A DNA stretch of 7,684 nt, taken from positions 5,919 to 13,602 of the forward strand of contig FR901028.1 in assembly GCA_000437555.1 (NCBI GenBank). The letters are read 5' to 3'. Position 1 is the stretch's first letter, and each line of letters begins with the position of its first letter. Source of the stretch: Acidaminococcus sp. CAG:917. GTDB taxonomy: Bacteria; Bacillota; Clostridia; Christensenellales; CAG-917. A program made the translations under genes and the position numbers. A model generated the notes under the pieces. That model saw nothing but the letters and a program-made list of their open reading frames with translations, had not been told where the DNA came from and searched no databases. Below are positions 6,681 through 7,684 of this stretch, one piece after another.

Positions 6681-7004
6681 ATTGATTTTTTTAAAAAGAT
6701 ATATTTTGCTCCTATATTTAAGCGTTCGGTTTTTTTGCCGTCACCCGCTTGTCATTGACCTGCTTTCCCTCCCTCATTTATTTTTTGGGCAATAAAGGGC
6801 GAATATTGTTTAAAACATAATACGGCTTTTATTTTGCCATTCGACAAATTTTATTAAATTTTTCAAACCTTATCCGACAAAATATTCCATTCTTTTTTGT
6901 TTTTCGTGCATATAAGACGTATTTTTTAAAGCGCGAAATACCGCCGCTTTTGTCATAGTCGTAATAAGACATATGGCGACAAACTTTTTAATTTATCGCC
7001 CTGC
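6681..7004. other. T-rich intergenic stretch with no supported gene
   Basis: No long open frame, tRNA or known RNA signature is visible. There are many short T runs on the plus strand, a pyrimidine patch (CCCTCCCTC at 6767-6775), an AT-only inverted repeat AAATTT-TATT-AAATTT (6846-6861), and a hairpin AAAGCG/CGCTTT (6928-6933 with 6945-6950). A second hairpin starts GGCGA and ends TCGCC (6975-6979 with 6996-7000). The heptamer CGACAAA occurs at 6842, 6875 and 6977. A weak promoter-like pair, TTGACC (6755-6760) and TATTTT (6779-6784), has an 18-nt spacer. None of these identifies a function. Confidence 0.5.
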
Positions 7005-7036
7005 TTGACAAAAAGTAAATTTAGAGCGACTATATT
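7005..7036 (+). promoter_or_regulatory. Possible promoter of the MBL-fold hydrolase gene
   Basis: A perfect TTGACA lies at 7005-7010. The best -10 match, TATATT (7031-7036), is 20 nt away, too long for an ordinary promoter; GACTAT (7028-7033) has the right 17-nt spacing but only 3/6 identity. Either choice puts the start at or inside the ribosome binding site GGAGG (7040-7044), so the true promoter may lie farther upstream. Confidence 0.3.
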
Positions 7037-7050
7037 ATCGGAGGCGAAAA

Positions 7051-7684
7051 ATGAAATTCACTCTTTTATGCGACGATATCTCCTGCGGCACGCTCAAGGG
7101 CGAAAAAGGACTTTCGATATATGCGCAAACGGCCACACGTTCCTTTTTGACGGATACGGGAGCGGGAGAGGCGTTTTTAATCAACGCAAAACGCACGGGC
7201 GTTGACCTTACCAAAGCCGAAGCGTGCTTTATCACGCACGGACACTCCGACCACGGCGGAGGCATTGAGTCTTTTTTAAAAGTCAATCCGTCAGCTTCCG
7301 TTTTTGTCCACGAAGGAGCGTTTAAAAAGCATTCGTCCGACAGCGGCTCGTCTCTTCACGATATAAGTTTGAACGAATCGCTTTTGAGCGACGGCAGAAT
7401 AAAACTTTGTAAAGGTGATTTTTTTGCTTTGCCCGACGTTTTCGTGTTCGATTCCGTCAAGGACGAATATCCGAATAGCTCTATAAACGCTCACCTTTTC
7501 GAAGAAGACAAAAACGACTCTTTTTCGCACGAAATGTATATAGCACTTTTCGACGGCGAAAAGTGTGCGCTTATATGCGGCTGCGCTCATCGAGGAGTTT
7601 TAAACGCCATAAAAAGATTTATCGAAATTTTCAAAAGACAGCCAAACGCCGTCGTCGGCGGCTTTCACGTCAATACGTCAGCCG
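7051..7684 (+). CDS. Metallo-beta-lactamase-fold hydrolase, COG1237 type, partial at the right edge
   Basis: The frame from the ATG at 7051 stays open for 211 codons to the window end. GGAGG (7040-7044) lies 6 nt upstream. Visible motifs are DTG (35-37) after a hydrophobic strand, then LINAKRTGVDL (43-53), the metal-binding HGHSDH in THGHSDHGGG (62-71), a second metal region GCAHRGVLN (177-185), and GGFH (203-206). The pairing of NAKRTGVDL before HGHxDH with GCAHxG and GGFH later is characteristic of COG1237, often annotated as 7,8-dihydropterin-6-methyl-aminobenzene phosphate synthase-related. That name comes from archaeal methanopterin work and does not fit a bacterium without that cofactor, so the substrate is unknown. 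All expected His/Asp metal ligands in the visible part are present, so an active two-metal site is likely. Cytoplasmic; no signal peptide. It lies beyond the serS terminator and is a separate transcription unit. Family members run about 250-280 residues, so a short C-terminal part is missing. Confidence 0.88.
   Translation, partial: MKFTLLCDDISCGTLKGEKGLSIYAQTATRSFLTDTGAGEAFLINAKRTGVDLTKAEACFITHGHSDHGGGIESFLKVNPSASVFVHEGAFKKHSSDSGSSLHDISLNESLLSDGRIKLCKGDFFALPDVFVFDSVKDEYPNSSINAHLFEEDKNDSFSHEMYIALFDGEKCALICGCAHRGVLNAIKRFIEIFKRQPNAVVGGFHVNTSA

Noticed and set aside
6870..6956. 28-codon minus-strand frame beginning MTKAAVFRAL in the long spacer
   Set aside because: It has no ribosome binding site, is short enough to occur by chance, and overlaps a hairpin. 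It could be revisited if conserved in relatives.
6498..7050. tRNA, 6S or other known RNA gene in the spacer
   Set aside because: No T-loop GGTTCGA-like sequence, cloverleaf arms or other recognisable RNA core was seen.
7035..7590. Minus-strand frames opposite the MBL-fold gene
   Set aside because: The plus-strand frame contains HGHSDH, GCAHRG and a good ribosome binding site; the opposite frames have none.
1..7684. CRISPR array, insertion sequence, toxin-antitoxin or defence genes
   Set aside because: No regularly spaced repeats, transposase-like protein or terminal inverted repeats were found, and every long gene is a housekeeping or known-fold enzyme.

Overview
The window looks like an ordinary chromosomal housekeeping segment from a low-to-moderate GC Gram-positive bacterium, most likely an uncultured gut-type member of Clostridia (Bacillota). 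The grounds are the strong GGAG/GGAGG ribosome binding sites, sigma-A type promoters, AT-rich spacers, an intrinsic terminator, and a decarboxylase-like gene, tmk and holB in one run, which resembles the yaaO-tmk-holB neighbourhood of Bacillus. TAA, TAG and TGA are all used as stops, so the standard code applies. The lineage is an inference from protein character only; no rRNA is present.

Layout. Positions 1-2620 hold a leftward operon, read in the order: PLP-dependent Orn/Lys/Arg-decarboxylase-like protein (1328-2620), thymidylate kinase tmk (685-1302), and DNA polymerase III delta-prime subunit holB (1-688, running off the left edge). tmk and holB overlap by 4 nt with a TTG start for holB. 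Positions 2621-2737 are a compact divergent promoter region with back-to-back TTGAC -35 boxes. The leftward promoter places its predicted transcription start on the A of the decarboxylase ATG, which suggests a leaderless mRNA. Rightward come leuS (2738-5158) and serS (5238-6497), a pair of aminoacyl-tRNA synthetases with no room for a T-box in front of leuS. Near-identical short hairpin elements sit on both sides of serS.

Positions 6498-7050 hold no convincing gene. This stretch contains the second hairpin element, a cluster of inverted repeats, a clear rightward intrinsic terminator (6650-6680), a T-rich unexplained stretch, and a possible promoter. From 7051 to the right edge runs a partial metallo-beta-lactamase-fold hydrolase of the COG1237 type.

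Functionally, the leftward operon joins dTTP synthesis to the replicative clamp loader plus a PLP enzyme of unproven substrate, and the rightward genes charge tRNA-Leu and tRNA-Ser. I found no defence system, mobile element, CRISPR array or biosynthetic cluster. The points most worth a second look are the possible leaderless start, the decarboxylase paralogue with altered signature residues, the paired hairpins around serS, and the structured spacer after serS.
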